DNA of 64,000 nucleotides from the NCBI RefSeq assembly GCF_013141775.1, contig NZ_WHOB01000043.1, positions 62,001-126,000 of the forward strand. Direction: 5' to 3'. Positions 47,947 through 56,155 of this stretch are shown here, piece by piece. This DNA comes from Paenibacillus phytohabitans. Its GTDB lineage: Bacteria > Bacillota > Bacilli > Paenibacillales > Paenibacillaceae. Within the stretch, counting starts at the first letter, position 1, and every line of letters begins with the position of its first letter. The position numbers and the translations under genes were made by a program. Below the pieces are notes generated by a model. It searched no databases and was not told the DNA's origin. It saw nothing but the letters and a program-made list of their open reading frames with translations.

Positions 47947-48321
47947 ATGAGTCTGATCGTTAGCATAATTAAAAAAAGAGATATAATTGTAGATACTGAA
48001 TTATTGGAAGCGCAGGTACCAGAACCACATAATAATTTATTCGGGTTTGAGTCATACAGAGAAAAGCTCTGGGGAAACGATTTTATAAATGAGCTGGGAT
48101 GTAAGATGTTATATTCTCTAGGAAGTACAAATATATATGCATATGATGAAGATTTAGATAAACTGAGAAGTGAATTCCTGATTTTGCTGGATAATTTAGA
48201 TGGTATACAACTACATATAGACGATTTTAGAGACTTTATTGAATTTGCAGCAGGAAATGCTTTGGAAATGATAAAGATAGCACTTACGGAAAAAGATAAG
48301 GTTGGTATTGCGATTTGGTAA
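47947..48321 (+). CDS. Hypothetical protein, AT-rich orphan
   Basis: Protein of 124 aa without signal peptide or membrane segment, acidic and predicted helical (FRDFIEFAAGNALEMIKIALTEKDK). The AT-rich codon use differs strongly from the G+C-rich genes nearby, suggesting acquisition. Start: GTG 47938 opens the frame, but AAAGGGTGG is placed five bases before ATG 47947. I do not recognise the family; size and acidity would fit a small immunity-type protein, but nothing in the sequence proves it. Confidence 0.65.
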   Translation: MSLIVSIIKKRDIIVDTELLEAQVPEPHNNLFGFESYREKLWGNDFINELGCKMLYSLGSTNIYAYDEDLDKLRSEFLILLDNLDGIQLHIDDFRDFIEFAAGNALEMIKIALTEKDKVGIAIW

Positions 48322-48376
48322 GTGTATTTTGATCATCAGCGTTAATGAAACTGCAATAATCTTAAGTCACATATTT

Positions 48377-48425
48377 AGCGGTAGCCATGGATGTAATAAT
48401 ATCCTTGACTGCCGCTGTTTTGTTG
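48377..48425 (+). terminator. Likely terminator between convergent genes
   Basis: AGCGGTAG (48377-48384) pairs with CTGCCGCT (48409-48416) with one G-T pair, plus an inner GGAT/ATCC, followed by GTTTTGTTG. It serves the + strand gene; the tail on the - strand is not T-rich. Confidence 0.6.
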
Positions 48426-48471
48426 AGCTAATGTTCTACATTACTATAGCTGTGAATCCTTGTGGCGGGTA

Positions 48472-49683
48472 TTAACCACGTTGACTTGACTTGCTGCCTA
48501 CAAAACGGTTACTTGCTGCTCCTATACCGACTATGAAGAGTAGGACAGAAGCTCCAAGCAGAATGAAGAGCGGCAGGTTCCAGCTATTTGTGGCATCATG
48601 CAGATAACCGATAAGGGCAGGGCCGATTGCGGCAAGAAGGTATCCGACGGATTGGGCCATGCCTGACAGTTCTGCTGCCTGATGCGCGTTATGAGTACGT
48701 AACCCGAAAAACATCATGGATAAGCTAAAGGCAAAGCCTCCGCCAATTCCGAGTATTATGATCCACAACAAAATGATATTGGAGCTTCCATAAAGCATTC
48801 CTAGCGTTCCTGTCAAAAGTAAAATGGTTGTGATGACCACCAGGGAACGCTGGTTTGACATACGCCCGGCTATAACAGGGACAATAAAGGTAAAGGGAAG
48901 CAGCGCTAATTGCATAATTGAGAGATACCATCCTGATTGGTTTAAGTCAATGCCTTGCTGTTGTAGAATTTCAGGCAACCAAGCGATCAGTACATAGAAA
49001 ATCATGGACTGCGTACCCATAAACAGCGTCACTTGCCACGCAAGAGGTGAACGCCAGACATTCACATCATTGCCAGCCTGCTGTTGGCCCGTCAGGGTTG
49101 TTTGCTTCGTATGATTTCTCATTTGAGGTAACCAGCAGAGAATCGATATAAAGCTTAGGATTCCCCATATTCCCAAGGACCCCTGCCATTTGAAACCAGC
49201 ATCCGCGGCTAGCGGTACACTGATTCCCGATGCGACGGCTCCGGATAAACTCATTGAAATTGCAAAAATACCAGTCATGGAACCGATTTTGTGAGGAAAA
49301 TTACGTTTGATTAGACTCGGTAATAATACATTACAAATTGCAATGGCGAATCCGAGAATTGCTGTTCCAATATACAGATTTACAGCGCCAGATAAAGAAC
49401 GTACTCCAATACCAACAGTCAGAAAGATCAGGGCAATCAAGATTAAAAGTTCTACTCCATGCTTCCGTCCCAGTTTTGGGACTAGAGGCGATAATAAAGC
49501 AAAGGTAAGCAGAGGTACCGTTGTTAAGAGGCCCGCTAAAGTATTGGAAATATGAACGTCATCCCTTATAAGGCTTACTAAAGGACCGACTGAAGTTAAG
49601 GGAGCACGTAAATTAGCTGCAATAATGATAATGCCGAGTATTAGCAGCCCAATAGATGATGGTGAATTTTTTTTATTCGGCAT
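48472..49683 (-). CDS. MFS transporter of the CynX/NimT family
   Basis: Integral membrane protein of 403 aa with about 12 hydrophobic segments. The N-terminal signature IIIAANLRAPLTSVGPL is typical of the CynX/NimT (YycB-type) branch of the major facilitator superfamily, whose members move cyanate, 2-nitroimidazoles or related small anions. The substrate here cannot be read from sequence. AGGAG lies eight bases before the ATG. The gene has its own promoter and lies downstream of an XRE-cupin regulator on the same strand, separated by a terminator. Confidence 0.9.
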   Translation of the reverse strand: MPNKKNSPSSIGLLILGIIIIAANLRAPLTSVGPLVSLIRDDVHISNTLAGLLTTVPLLTFALLSPLVPKLGRKHGVELLILIALIFLTVGIGVRSLSGAVNLYIGTAILGFAIAICNVLLPSLIKRNFPHKIGSMTGIFAISMSLSGAVASGISVPLAADAGFKWQGSLGIWGILSFISILCWLPQMRNHTKQTTLTGQQQAGNDVNVWRSPLAWQVTLFMGTQSMIFYVLIAWLPEILQQQGIDLNQSGWYLSIMQLALLPFTFIVPVIAGRMSNQRSLVVITTILLLTGTLGMLYGSSNIILLWIIILGIGGGFAFSLSMMFFGLRTHNAHQAAELSGMAQSVGYLLAAIGPALIGYLHDATNSWNLPLFILLGASVLLFIVGIGAASNRFVGSKSSQRG

Positions 49684-49718
49684 TCTTCATTCTCCTACCA
49701 GAACAGTATAGTATAATA

Positions 49719-49728
49719 TCCGCGCGGA
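49719..49728. promoter_or_regulatory. Perfect 10-base palindrome at the MFS transcription start (operator candidate)
   Basis: TCCGCGCGGA is fully self-complementary and stands out in an AT-rich promoter. It begins eight bases from the -10 element, so it would cover about +1 to +10 of the MFS transcript, a repressor position. Confidence 0.5.
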
Positions 49729-49735
49729 CAACGAA

Positions 49736-49764
49736 AGTATAATATAATATATTAAAATTGACAA
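49736..49764 (-). promoter_or_regulatory. Sigma-A-type promoter of the MFS transporter
   Basis: On the - strand, TTGTCA (49764-49759) and TATACT (49741-49736) are separated by exactly 17 bases. It lies about 55 bases upstream of the MFS start. Confidence 0.7.
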
Positions 49765-49831
49765 TAAGTATTTTATAATTAACGATTTTAAGGAATTTAA
49801 TTCCTGAATATTTAAAATTATTACATTCGTT

Positions 49832-49885
49832 AAAAACAAAAATGCAACGCTGCGTTCCCATATATAAATGGAATACAGAGTTGCA
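49832..49885 (-). terminator. Terminator after the XRE-cupin regulator
   Basis: TGCAAC (49843-49848) and GTTGCA (49880-49885) form the base of an imperfect hairpin with an inner TTCC/GGAA. In the leftward direction it is followed by TTTTTGTTTTTAA. It lies 23 bases past the regulator's stop. Confidence 0.7.
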
Positions 49886-49907
49886 TATTGTAGTGGGGCT
49901 TTGAATT

Positions 49908-50474
49908 TTAGAAACCATATTTCAAGGCTATATGGAGTACTGTTTCGCTATTCGTATTATTGGTATAAGAGTGAGGACTATCTGCACGAAAACTGATTGT
50001 ATCATATTGATTCAAGGTGTAACGCTCTCCATTGACTTGAATTTCAATAGAACCCGTCATTACTGTTGCAATTTCAGTTGTATTTACATGATGACCTTCA
50101 GGATGGTACGAACTATTAGGTTTTAAGTAAGCCCGGCACATTTCAATGTCGTTGCTGGCATTTTTGAAGACGGGCTCTATGCTCCAATTCTTATTGTCAT
50201 TCGAAAACCGGAGCCCTTCGCCTGCCCGGTACAAGCTGACGGGGTCCTCTGATTTGAACAAAGCCAACAATGGTAAAGAGATGCCTTTTGAAATTTTCCA
50301 TATCATCGCCAGAGTCGGATTGGTCTCGCCGCGTTCGATATTCCCCAGAGTAAGTTTGCTTACGCCCGTTGATTCCGCTAAATCCTCCAGACTCATGTTT
50401 TTTTCTTTTCTGTACCTTTTCAAGGCACTGCCGATTTGTAATACAAGTTGTTTTGATTCATCGATTTCATCCAT
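49908..50474 (-). CDS. XRE-family regulator with C-terminal cupin domain
   Basis: Protein of 188 aa. Residues about 13-67 are a Cro/CI helix-turn-helix (MSLEDLAESTGVSKLTLGNIERGETNPT). Residues about 115-188 are a cupin barrel (HPEGHHVNTTEIATVMTGSIEIQVNGE, then DSPHSYTN) that should bind a small ligand or metal. GAGGTGA precedes the ATG. Its place just upstream of the MFS gene makes it a candidate regulator of that exporter. Confidence 0.92.
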   Translation of the reverse strand: MDEIDESKQLVLQIGSALKRYRKEKNMSLEDLAESTGVSKLTLGNIERGETNPTLAMIWKISKGISLPLLALFKSEDPVSLYRAGEGLRFSNDNKNWSIEPVFKNASNDIEMCRAYLKPNSSYHPEGHHVNTTEIATVMTGSIEIQVNGERYTLNQYDTISFRADSPHSYTNNTNSETVLHIALKYGF

Positions 50475-50562
50475 TGGATATTCACCTCAACAAATAACTG
50501 TATAGCTAGTATATTGTTTATTCTGACTCTTTACCATACGAGCAGTATTTGAGGGTGACTAC

Positions 50563-52299
50563 CTAGACTTTGAATTTATTAATCTGTCCCTGCAATTCTT
50601 CTGCCATCCTGGAGAGGAATTCTGCGGAGGATGCAATCTCTTCCATGGAAGCGAGCTGTTCCTCGGTTGCAGCAGATACATTATGAACCCCGCCGGATGC
50701 TTCCCCGGCAATACTGGAGATCTGGCTTATATATCCGACCACTTCATCTGCGCTGGCTGACATTTCTTCTGAACCGGCAGATACTCCCTGAATGTCATCA
50801 GCGACCCTGTTCACGGCTTCGTAGATATGCTCGAATGCTTCTCCAGCCGCTGTAACAATCTCAATTCCGGCTTCGGTTTCATTGCTGTTCACCTTCACAG
50901 CCAGGATTGCATGGTTTGTATCATTCTGAATCAGCTGGACCAGATCGGTAATTTTCTGCGCGGATTTCGAGGATTCCTCGGCTAGTTTACGTACTTCTCC
51001 GGCAACAACAGCGAAGCCCCGGCCGTGTTCCCCTGCACGCGCAGCCTCGATAGCCGCATTCAATGCGAGCAGATTGGTCTGACTTGCGATAGTATTAATT
51101 ACCCCGGTAATACTGCCAATCTCAGCAGAGCGTTCCCCCAGACCGGTAACCAGCTCGGTCAGTGAGGATATGGAAGTACGGACGGAGCCCATTTGGTCCA
51201 CTGCCTGCCGGATAACCTTATTGCCTTCAGCCGATTGATTCGCCGCATCTACTGCCAATATGGATACGCTCTGGGCCAGGAGGGCGATCTGCTCTGAACC
51301 ATCGGCCATCTCGCTCATTGCCTGTGAAGAATTATCCACCATCTTCACCTGATCAGAAGTCCCTGCAGCCAGTTGCTCGACAGTTTCGGAGATTTGCTCG
51401 GAGGCTTTCGCATTCTGCTCTGCACTCGCCAGCAATTCTTCCGATGAAGCGGCTACCTGCTCGGAAGTCATGGAGACGGATTGAATCATCGCACGCAAGT
51501 TACTTGTCATGATATTGAAGGAGGCGGCCAGTGTACCGAGCTCATCCTTGTTTTTAAGTGTGATCGTTTCTCCGGTTAAATCACCGTTCGCTATAAGCAA
51601 CGCCGAAGCGTTCATTTTCTTAATGGGTTTCGAGATCATCCCGGCTATGAAGAAGGCGATGAATAAGGCGATCAGGAAGGATATAATTGTTACCACCAGA
51701 ATGATGGTAAATGCACGATTTGCTTCTGACAGTGAATCTTTGGTAGCCTGTCCTGATAAATCACTGCCCATGGCAATTAGCTTAGCGAGTGTATCATTGG
51801 CTGTGTACCATAACGGGTAAGCCTCTGTATGCAGCCTGCTGGCTTCTCCAAAGTTGTTAGCTATTCCAAATTCGATAAAAGCGGGCATTTTCTCCAGATA
51901 GCCGTCATAGTTGTTGCTGAAGGTATCATACATGGTCATCGCTTCGTCACTGCCCTCAATGAGTGTGATCAGCTGTTTGCGCTCCTCCTCAATCTTGACC
52001 TGGAGCTGCTCCAAAGCTTCATTCATCTTCACAATTTCATTCGGATCCGTCTCAACGATGACGGCAAGAGCCAGCCGCTCCACATCTGAAACGTCACCAT
52101 TCATCATGCCAAGTAAGCTGACGCTTGGCATCCACTCTTGATCGATTTCATCGGCAGTTTCAGACATTGCATAAATCTGATTTAAGGCATAGGTGCTTAC
52201 GAAGGCAAGCAGTGCAGCCACAACCAGAAACCCGGCCAATAATTTCATGCGAATCGTCAACTTCATTCTCCCCGATAGGTTTCTCTCTGTGTACTTCAT
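50563..52299 (-). CDS. Methyl-accepting chemotaxis protein
   Basis: Receptor of 578 aa: N-terminal membrane helix (about 20-40), extracellular four-helix-bundle sensor (about 40-195), second membrane helix (LVVTIISFLIALFIAFFIAG), HAMP domain, and a cytoplasmic signalling domain with the hairpin tip GVINTIASQTNLLALNAAIEAARAGEHG. It signals to CheA/CheW; the ligand is unknown. Start: a GTG at 52308 opens the frame, but GAGGAG is spaced eight bases before ATG 52299. A sigma-D-like promoter lies upstream. Confidence 0.95.
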   Translation of the reverse strand: MKYTERNLSGRMKLTIRMKLLAGFLVVAALLAFVSTYALNQIYAMSETADEIDQEWMPSVSLLGMMNGDVSDVERLALAVIVETDPNEIVKMNEALEQLQVKIEEERKQLITLIEGSDEAMTMYDTFSNNYDGYLEKMPAFIEFGIANNFGEASRLHTEAYPLWYTANDTLAKLIAMGSDLSGQATKDSLSEANRAFTIILVVTIISFLIALFIAFFIAGMISKPIKKMNASALLIANGDLTGETITLKNKDELGTLAASFNIMTSNLRAMIQSVSMTSEQVAASSEELLASAEQNAKASEQISETVEQLAAGTSDQVKMVDNSSQAMSEMADGSEQIALLAQSVSILAVDAANQSAEGNKVIRQAVDQMGSVRTSISSLTELVTGLGERSAEIGSITGVINTIASQTNLLALNAAIEAARAGEHGRGFAVVAGEVRKLAEESSKSAQKITDLVQLIQNDTNHAILAVKVNSNETEAGIEIVTAAGEAFEHIYEAVNRVADDIQGVSAGSEEMSASADEVVGYISQISSIAGEASGGVHNVSAATEEQLASMEEIASSAEFLSRMAEELQGQINKFKV

Positions 52300-52344
52300 G
52301 TTTCCCACTCCTCAATATGCTGCGCAAAAATAGGTGTCAAATGT

Positions 52345-52371
52345 ATATCGACAGCTTTTAGCATAAATTGA
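52345..52371 (-). promoter_or_regulatory. Sigma-D (motility)-like promoter of the chemotaxis receptor
   Basis: On the - strand, TCAA (52371-52368) and GTCGATAT (52352-52345) are 15 bases apart. This matches the Bacillus sigma-D consensus TAAA-N15-GCCGATAT at 10 of 12 positions and lies about 45 bases before the receptor start. Confidence 0.65.
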
Positions 52372-52520
52372 AGATATGAAAATTATAATCATGCAAAATT
52401 AATGTAAATTCCTGCGTAACAAAGGGAGACACGGAGTGGAAGATTTGGATAGGAAAAGCAAAGCGGAATGAAATAGTGTAACATGTAGAATTCGAGGGAT
52501 ACATATTTGCTTGACCACAC

Positions 52521-53411
52521 TCAGGTCATTCTAGGTAATAGCTCTAAGAAAGCCCGGGTCGCCGAAGACAGTGGGACTCCCCGCAGTGTCGCAATCCCGA
52601 TCCGCCGTTCAGGTATTGGAGGATTCAAGGGAATTTCAACAAGCTTACGCGAACTCAGTTCATCTGTGATGTAATTCCGCACGACAAAAGCAAGACCAAA
52701 TCCGCTACTAGCGAATTGCACGAGAAGATCCACGCTTCCCAGCTCGAATTCGGGCTCCAGCGTTACTCCACATGAAGCGGCATAATGATCCAAATAACGC
52801 CTTGTGCTGCTTCCCGGCTCCAGGATCAGCAGAGGATAGTGATGGAGGGCTTCGATGGCAAGCGGGCCTTCTGCCGCCAAATTCTGAAAGTCCTTTCCCC
52901 CGACAAGACTGTCCTGGATCGGTTGGCTCTCGTAGAATTCGACCTGTTTGTCAGAGGCAGGCAGACTGACTATACCGAAGTCGATTTTTCCTTCCTTAAG
53001 CAGCGTTATTGTCTCTGGTGTCGTCCGGTTCGTGACCCGGATTCTGATCCGGGGGTGCAGGGCATGAAACTGCTCCAGATACGGTAACAGGAAATATTTG
53101 CACAACGTGTCACTTGCCCCGATTGCGATTTCTCCGCTGTTCAAGTTATTCATCTCTGCAAGGGCCTTTTCTCCGATATCTACGAAATTGAAAGCCTGCT
53201 CCAGGTAATGAAACAGTACCTCGCCTTCCTTGGTTAAGATGACTCCTTTAGCAGTGCGGAAGAACAACTGTCCACCAAGGGAGTTCTCCAGCTGTTTAAT
53301 GGTATGGCTGACAGCCGGTTGAGTGATATGAAGATGCTCTGCTGCCCGCGATAAGCTGCCAGTTCTGGCAATCCAATAAAAGACCCGATACCATTCCAAA
53401 TTGATAGGCAT
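52521..53411 (-). CDS. LysR-family transcriptional regulator
   Basis: Protein of 296 aa. N-terminal winged helix-turn-helix (FYWIARTGSLSRAAEHLHITQPAVSHTIKQLE) and a C-terminal type 2 periplasmic-binding fold (about 90-296: GEIAIGASDTLCKYFLLPYLEQF, DFGIVSLP, LILEPGSS). It is divergent from the purA-like gene with about 108 bases between starts, the usual arrangement for a LysR activator of the divergent gene. The co-inducer is unknown. Confidence 0.93.
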   Translation of the reverse strand: MPINLEWYRVFYWIARTGSLSRAAEHLHITQPAVSHTIKQLENSLGGQLFFRTAKGVILTKEGEVLFHYLEQAFNFVDIGEKALAEMNNLNSGEIAIGASDTLCKYFLLPYLEQFHALHPRIRIRVTNRTTPETITLLKEGKIDFGIVSLPASDKQVEFYESQPIQDSLVGGKDFQNLAAEGPLAIEALHHYPLLILEPGSSTRRYLDHYAASCGVTLEPEFELGSVDLLVQFASSGFGLAFVVRNYITDELSSRKLVEIPLNPPIPERRIGIATLRGVPLSSATRAFLELLPRMT

Positions 53412-53465
53412 TCATATTACCTCTCTTTATACCTAGTATTACTAATATGCATTATTCTAATATAC

Positions 53466-53498
53466 TTTGCTTAGATTATCATTAGTTTTGTAAGCAAA
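53466..53498. promoter_or_regulatory. Inverted repeat in the LysR/purA-like divergent promoter region
   Basis: TTTGCTTA (53466-53473) and TAAGCAAA (53491-53498) are perfect 8-base arms with a 17-base spacer, just before the purA-like ribosome site. It could be a regulator site or a leader hairpin. Confidence 0.45.
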
Positions 53499-53519
53499 TT
53501 AGGATTGGAGGCCATGAAT

Positions 53520-54803
53520 ATGACAGTAACAGCAATCGTGGGTGCAAATTGGGGAGATGAGGGCAAGGGGAAGGTGACAGACATGATGGCAGGTGCTTCT
53601 TCTTATGTGGTGAGATATCAAGGCGGAAGCAATGCAGGACATACGATAATTAATCCTTTCGGCAAATTCGCGCTGCGGATGCTTCCTTCCGGGGTTTTCT
53701 ATTCCAACGTGGTGAACGTTATCGGCCCCGGAGTGGCTGTGGATATCGAAGTGCTGCTGCATGAACTGGAATCATTAACCGTTAGAGGAGTCCCGGCCCC
53801 TCAATTACGAATATCGGAGAGAGCCCAAATTGTACTGCCAGTGCACAGGTTGCTGGACGAGCTCGAAGAGAACCGGTTAGGAGGACGCAGCTTCGGTTCG
53901 ACGAAACGCGGAATTGCCCCGTTCTATTCCGATAAATATGCCAAGCTTGGCATTCAAATCTCCGGCTTATTCAACAAGGCATATCTTCGTGAACGGCTGG
54001 AAAATCTGTTGGAGAGTAAAAACATATTGCTCCAGCATCTTTATGGTCAGTCTTCCATTAAGGTAGATGAGTGGTTATCCAAGTTAAGTGAGCAGGCAGA
54101 CGCTATTGCTCCTTACCTGTGTGATACGACATCGTTATTACATAAAGCCTATCGAAATGGAGATGGGATTCTGCTGGAAGGTCAGCTTGGGGCGCTTAGA
54201 GATCCTGACCATGGGATATATCCTTTCACGACCTCCTCCTCTACACTTGCCGGATATGCTTCGGTAGGGGCCGGGCTTCCGCCGTATTCGATTGAGAAGA
54301 TCGTAGCGGTAACAAAGGCTTATTCCAGTTGCGTCGGCGCAGGGCCATTTGTTGTGGAACTGGAAGATATGGAAGGCGATGAGCTTCGAAGCCGGGGTGG
54401 AGATGCCGGTGAGTACGGAGCGGTAACAGGACGGCCTAGGAGAGTAGGGTGGTTTGATGCGGTCGCGACGCGATATGGCTGCAGAATCCAGGGAGCAACC
54501 AGCGTAGCTCTTACAAACCTGGATGTCCTGGGTTATTTAGATGAGATTCCGGTATGTGTGGGATACGAGATCGGGGGGGAAGTCGTAGACGAATTCCCTT
54601 ACCAGGATAAGTTAAGCCTGGCCAAACCCGTATATAAGCAGCTTCCGGGCTGGAAATGCGATATATCGCAGATTACAAAGCTGGAAGACTTACCGGAAGC
54701 CGCAAGAGATTATATCGATTATATAGAATCAGAACTGGGAGTGGGGATTACGACGGTATCTGTCGGCCCGAACCGGGAGCAGGTTATCCTCCGCTTGTCT
54801 TAG
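53520..54803 (+). CDS. Adenylosuccinate synthetase-like protein (divergent PurA paralog)
   Basis: Protein of 427 aa, normal PurA length. The family joins IMP and aspartate using GTP. Visible motifs: WGDEGKGK (P-loop with catalytic Asp), SNAGHT (catalytic His), GSTKRGIAP, DHGIYPFTTSS and VTGRPRR (aspartate loop). Two departures: the guanine-recognition TKLD motif is TNLD (N333 for Lys), and the region after DHG is changed (SSSTLAGYASVGAGLPP). A housekeeping purA is normally elsewhere and not under LysR control, so this is probably a specialised paralog. Start: TTG 53505 and ATG 53514 are in frame, but GGAGG is spaced eight bases before ATG 53520, which also gives the standard N-terminus. Confidence 0.9.
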   Translation: MTVTAIVGANWGDEGKGKVTDMMAGASSYVVRYQGGSNAGHTIINPFGKFALRMLPSGVFYSNVVNVIGPGVAVDIEVLLHELESLTVRGVPAPQLRISERAQIVLPVHRLLDELEENRLGGRSFGSTKRGIAPFYSDKYAKLGIQISGLFNKAYLRERLENLLESKNILLQHLYGQSSIKVDEWLSKLSEQADAIAPYLCDTTSLLHKAYRNGDGILLEGQLGALRDPDHGIYPFTTSSSTLAGYASVGAGLPPYSIEKIVAVTKAYSSCVGAGPFVVELEDMEGDELRSRGGDAGEYGAVTGRPRRVGWFDAVATRYGCRIQGATSVALTNLDVLGYLDEIPVCVGYEIGGEVVDEFPYQDKLSLAKPVYKQLPGWKCDISQITKLEDLPEAARDYIDYIESELGVGITTVSVGPNREQVILRLS

Positions 54804-54879
54804 GGTGTTTGTGAAATTTGTACTGCTACTCCTGTCCCGGCTGACAGATTAATTGATTATTTAATGTGGATAGCGCTGA

Positions 54880-54926
54880 AGAGGCCAATCGCAGCTAACG
54901 GAGGTTAGCGCAACTGGTCTCTTTTT
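54880..54926 (+). terminator. Rho-independent terminator after the purA-like gene
   Basis: AGAGGCCA pairs with TGGTCTCT and an inner GCTAAC with GTTAGC, followed by five T. It is a two-part, strong hairpin about 80 bases after the stop. Confidence 0.85.
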
Positions 54927-55003
54927 GCTGTACAGCATGAAATAATATCAATAGGCGGCAGAACACGCATAGGATAAAGCCTTTGACCTCGCTATTTCAG
55001 GAG

Positions 55004-55032
55004 TTGAACTAGAAAGAATTTAATAATATAAT
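55004..55032 (+). promoter_or_regulatory. Promoter of the hydrolase-marR unit
   Basis: TTGAAC (55004-55009), a 17-base spacer and TATAAT (55027-55032): a near-consensus sigma-A promoter about 36 bases upstream of the hydrolase start. Confidence 0.8.
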
Positions 55033-55044
55033 TGACTTAGTCAA
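55032..55044. promoter_or_regulatory. MarR-type operator palindrome
   Basis: TTGACTTAGTCAA has perfect six-base arms (TTGACT/AGTCAA) around one central base and starts on the last base of the -10 element, covering the expected transcription start. The unit encodes a MarR regulator, so autorepression is likely. Confidence 0.7.
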
Positions 55045-55067
55045 CTAATATATATCAAGGAGGAAAT

Positions 55068-56150
55068 ATGCAAATTGTTAAAAGGTTAGACTCCATGCCC
55101 AAGATCATCCTGTTCATACTGGCCATTATTATTCTTGCTATCATTATTGCCGGTGTCATTGGTATTATCTACATGAACAATTATAAGAATCCCTGGGATA
55201 AGAAGCTTGCAGAAGCAGGTATTACAGAGAAAACCTCTCAGGCGGGAAAAGTGAAGTTTAATTATGCCGAGGGACCGGACAATGGTCCGCCATTGCTTCT
55301 CCTACATGCCCAGCTGCTGGACTGGTATACTTACAGTGAAGCGCTGCCGGAGCTGTCCAAGAAATTCCATGTATTTGCCGTTGACTATCCGGGTCACGGG
55401 AAAACTGTAGTTCCAGATAATTATCCGATGACAGCCAATCAGATAGGAAGTGATCTGGCCACGTTCATAGATACGGTCATTCAGGAGCCGGCTTATGTCA
55501 CGGGCAACTCATCGGGCGGATTATTGACAGCCTGGCTGGCTGCGAATGAACCTGAGCTCGTAAAGGCGATTGTGCTTGAAGATCCGCCGCTGTTCTCTGC
55601 GGAGTATCCTGCAATCAAACAGACGATTGCATACAAGTCATTTACAACCAGCTATAATGCGATACAGAATGGGTATAATAACGATTTTCTTATGTATTGG
55701 CTGAACGGCAGCAAAACCTTTTTCAAAAATAATGTGGGGCCATTTGCTGAACCTTTAATTGAATTTGCGGTAAATACCTACAGAAAAGCCAACCCTGGAG
55801 ATCCGGTTGGAATTGTCTATCTGCCGCCGGTTGTACGGGAATTAATCAGAGGACTTAATTACTATGATCCGCTTTTCGGCAATGCTTTTTATGAAGGAAC
55901 CTGGAATGAGGGCTTTGATCATGCGGAGGCTCTGGCAAAAATAAAGTGTCCGGCATTGCTTTTGCAGGCCAATTACACCATTACTGCAGAAGGCATACTG
56001 GATGGTGCAATGACCCAGGGGCAGGCGGAGCGGGCGGCTTCCATAATTCCTGATGGTGAGTTCCAGCGGGTCGATTCTTCGCATGTTATTAACCTGGAGC
56101 ATCCGGATCAATTTGCTGCAATTATTGAAGATTTCTTTTTAGGAGAATAA
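55068..56150 (+). CDS. Membrane-anchored alpha/beta hydrolase
   Basis: Protein of 360 aa. A single N-terminal hydrophobic segment (IILFILAIIILAIIIAGVIG, about 12-34) anchors it, with the hydrolase outside or facing the membrane. The fold is visible as LLLLHAQ (oxyanion strand), DYPGHGKT, the nucleophile elbow GNSSGG (S148) and the catalytic His in SSHVIN (H339). The acid is probably in the region after LLLQAN. The substrate is unknown. It is co-transcribed with a MarR regulator five bases downstream, so it may be induced by the compound it degrades. AGGAGG precedes the ATG. Confidence 0.88.
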   Translation: MQIVKRLDSMPKIILFILAIIILAIIIAGVIGIIYMNNYKNPWDKKLAEAGITEKTSQAGKVKFNYAEGPDNGPPLLLLHAQLLDWYTYSEALPELSKKFHVFAVDYPGHGKTVVPDNYPMTANQIGSDLATFIDTVIQEPAYVTGNSSGGLLTAWLAANEPELVKAIVLEDPPLFSAEYPAIKQTIAYKSFTTSYNAIQNGYNNDFLMYWLNGSKTFFKNNVGPFAEPLIEFAVNTYRKANPGDPVGIVYLPPVVRELIRGLNYYDPLFGNAFYEGTWNEGFDHAEALAKIKCPALLLQANYTITAEGILDGAMTQGQAERAASIIPDGEFQRVDSSHVINLEHPDQFAAIIEDFFLGE

Positions 56151-56155
56151 AACAT

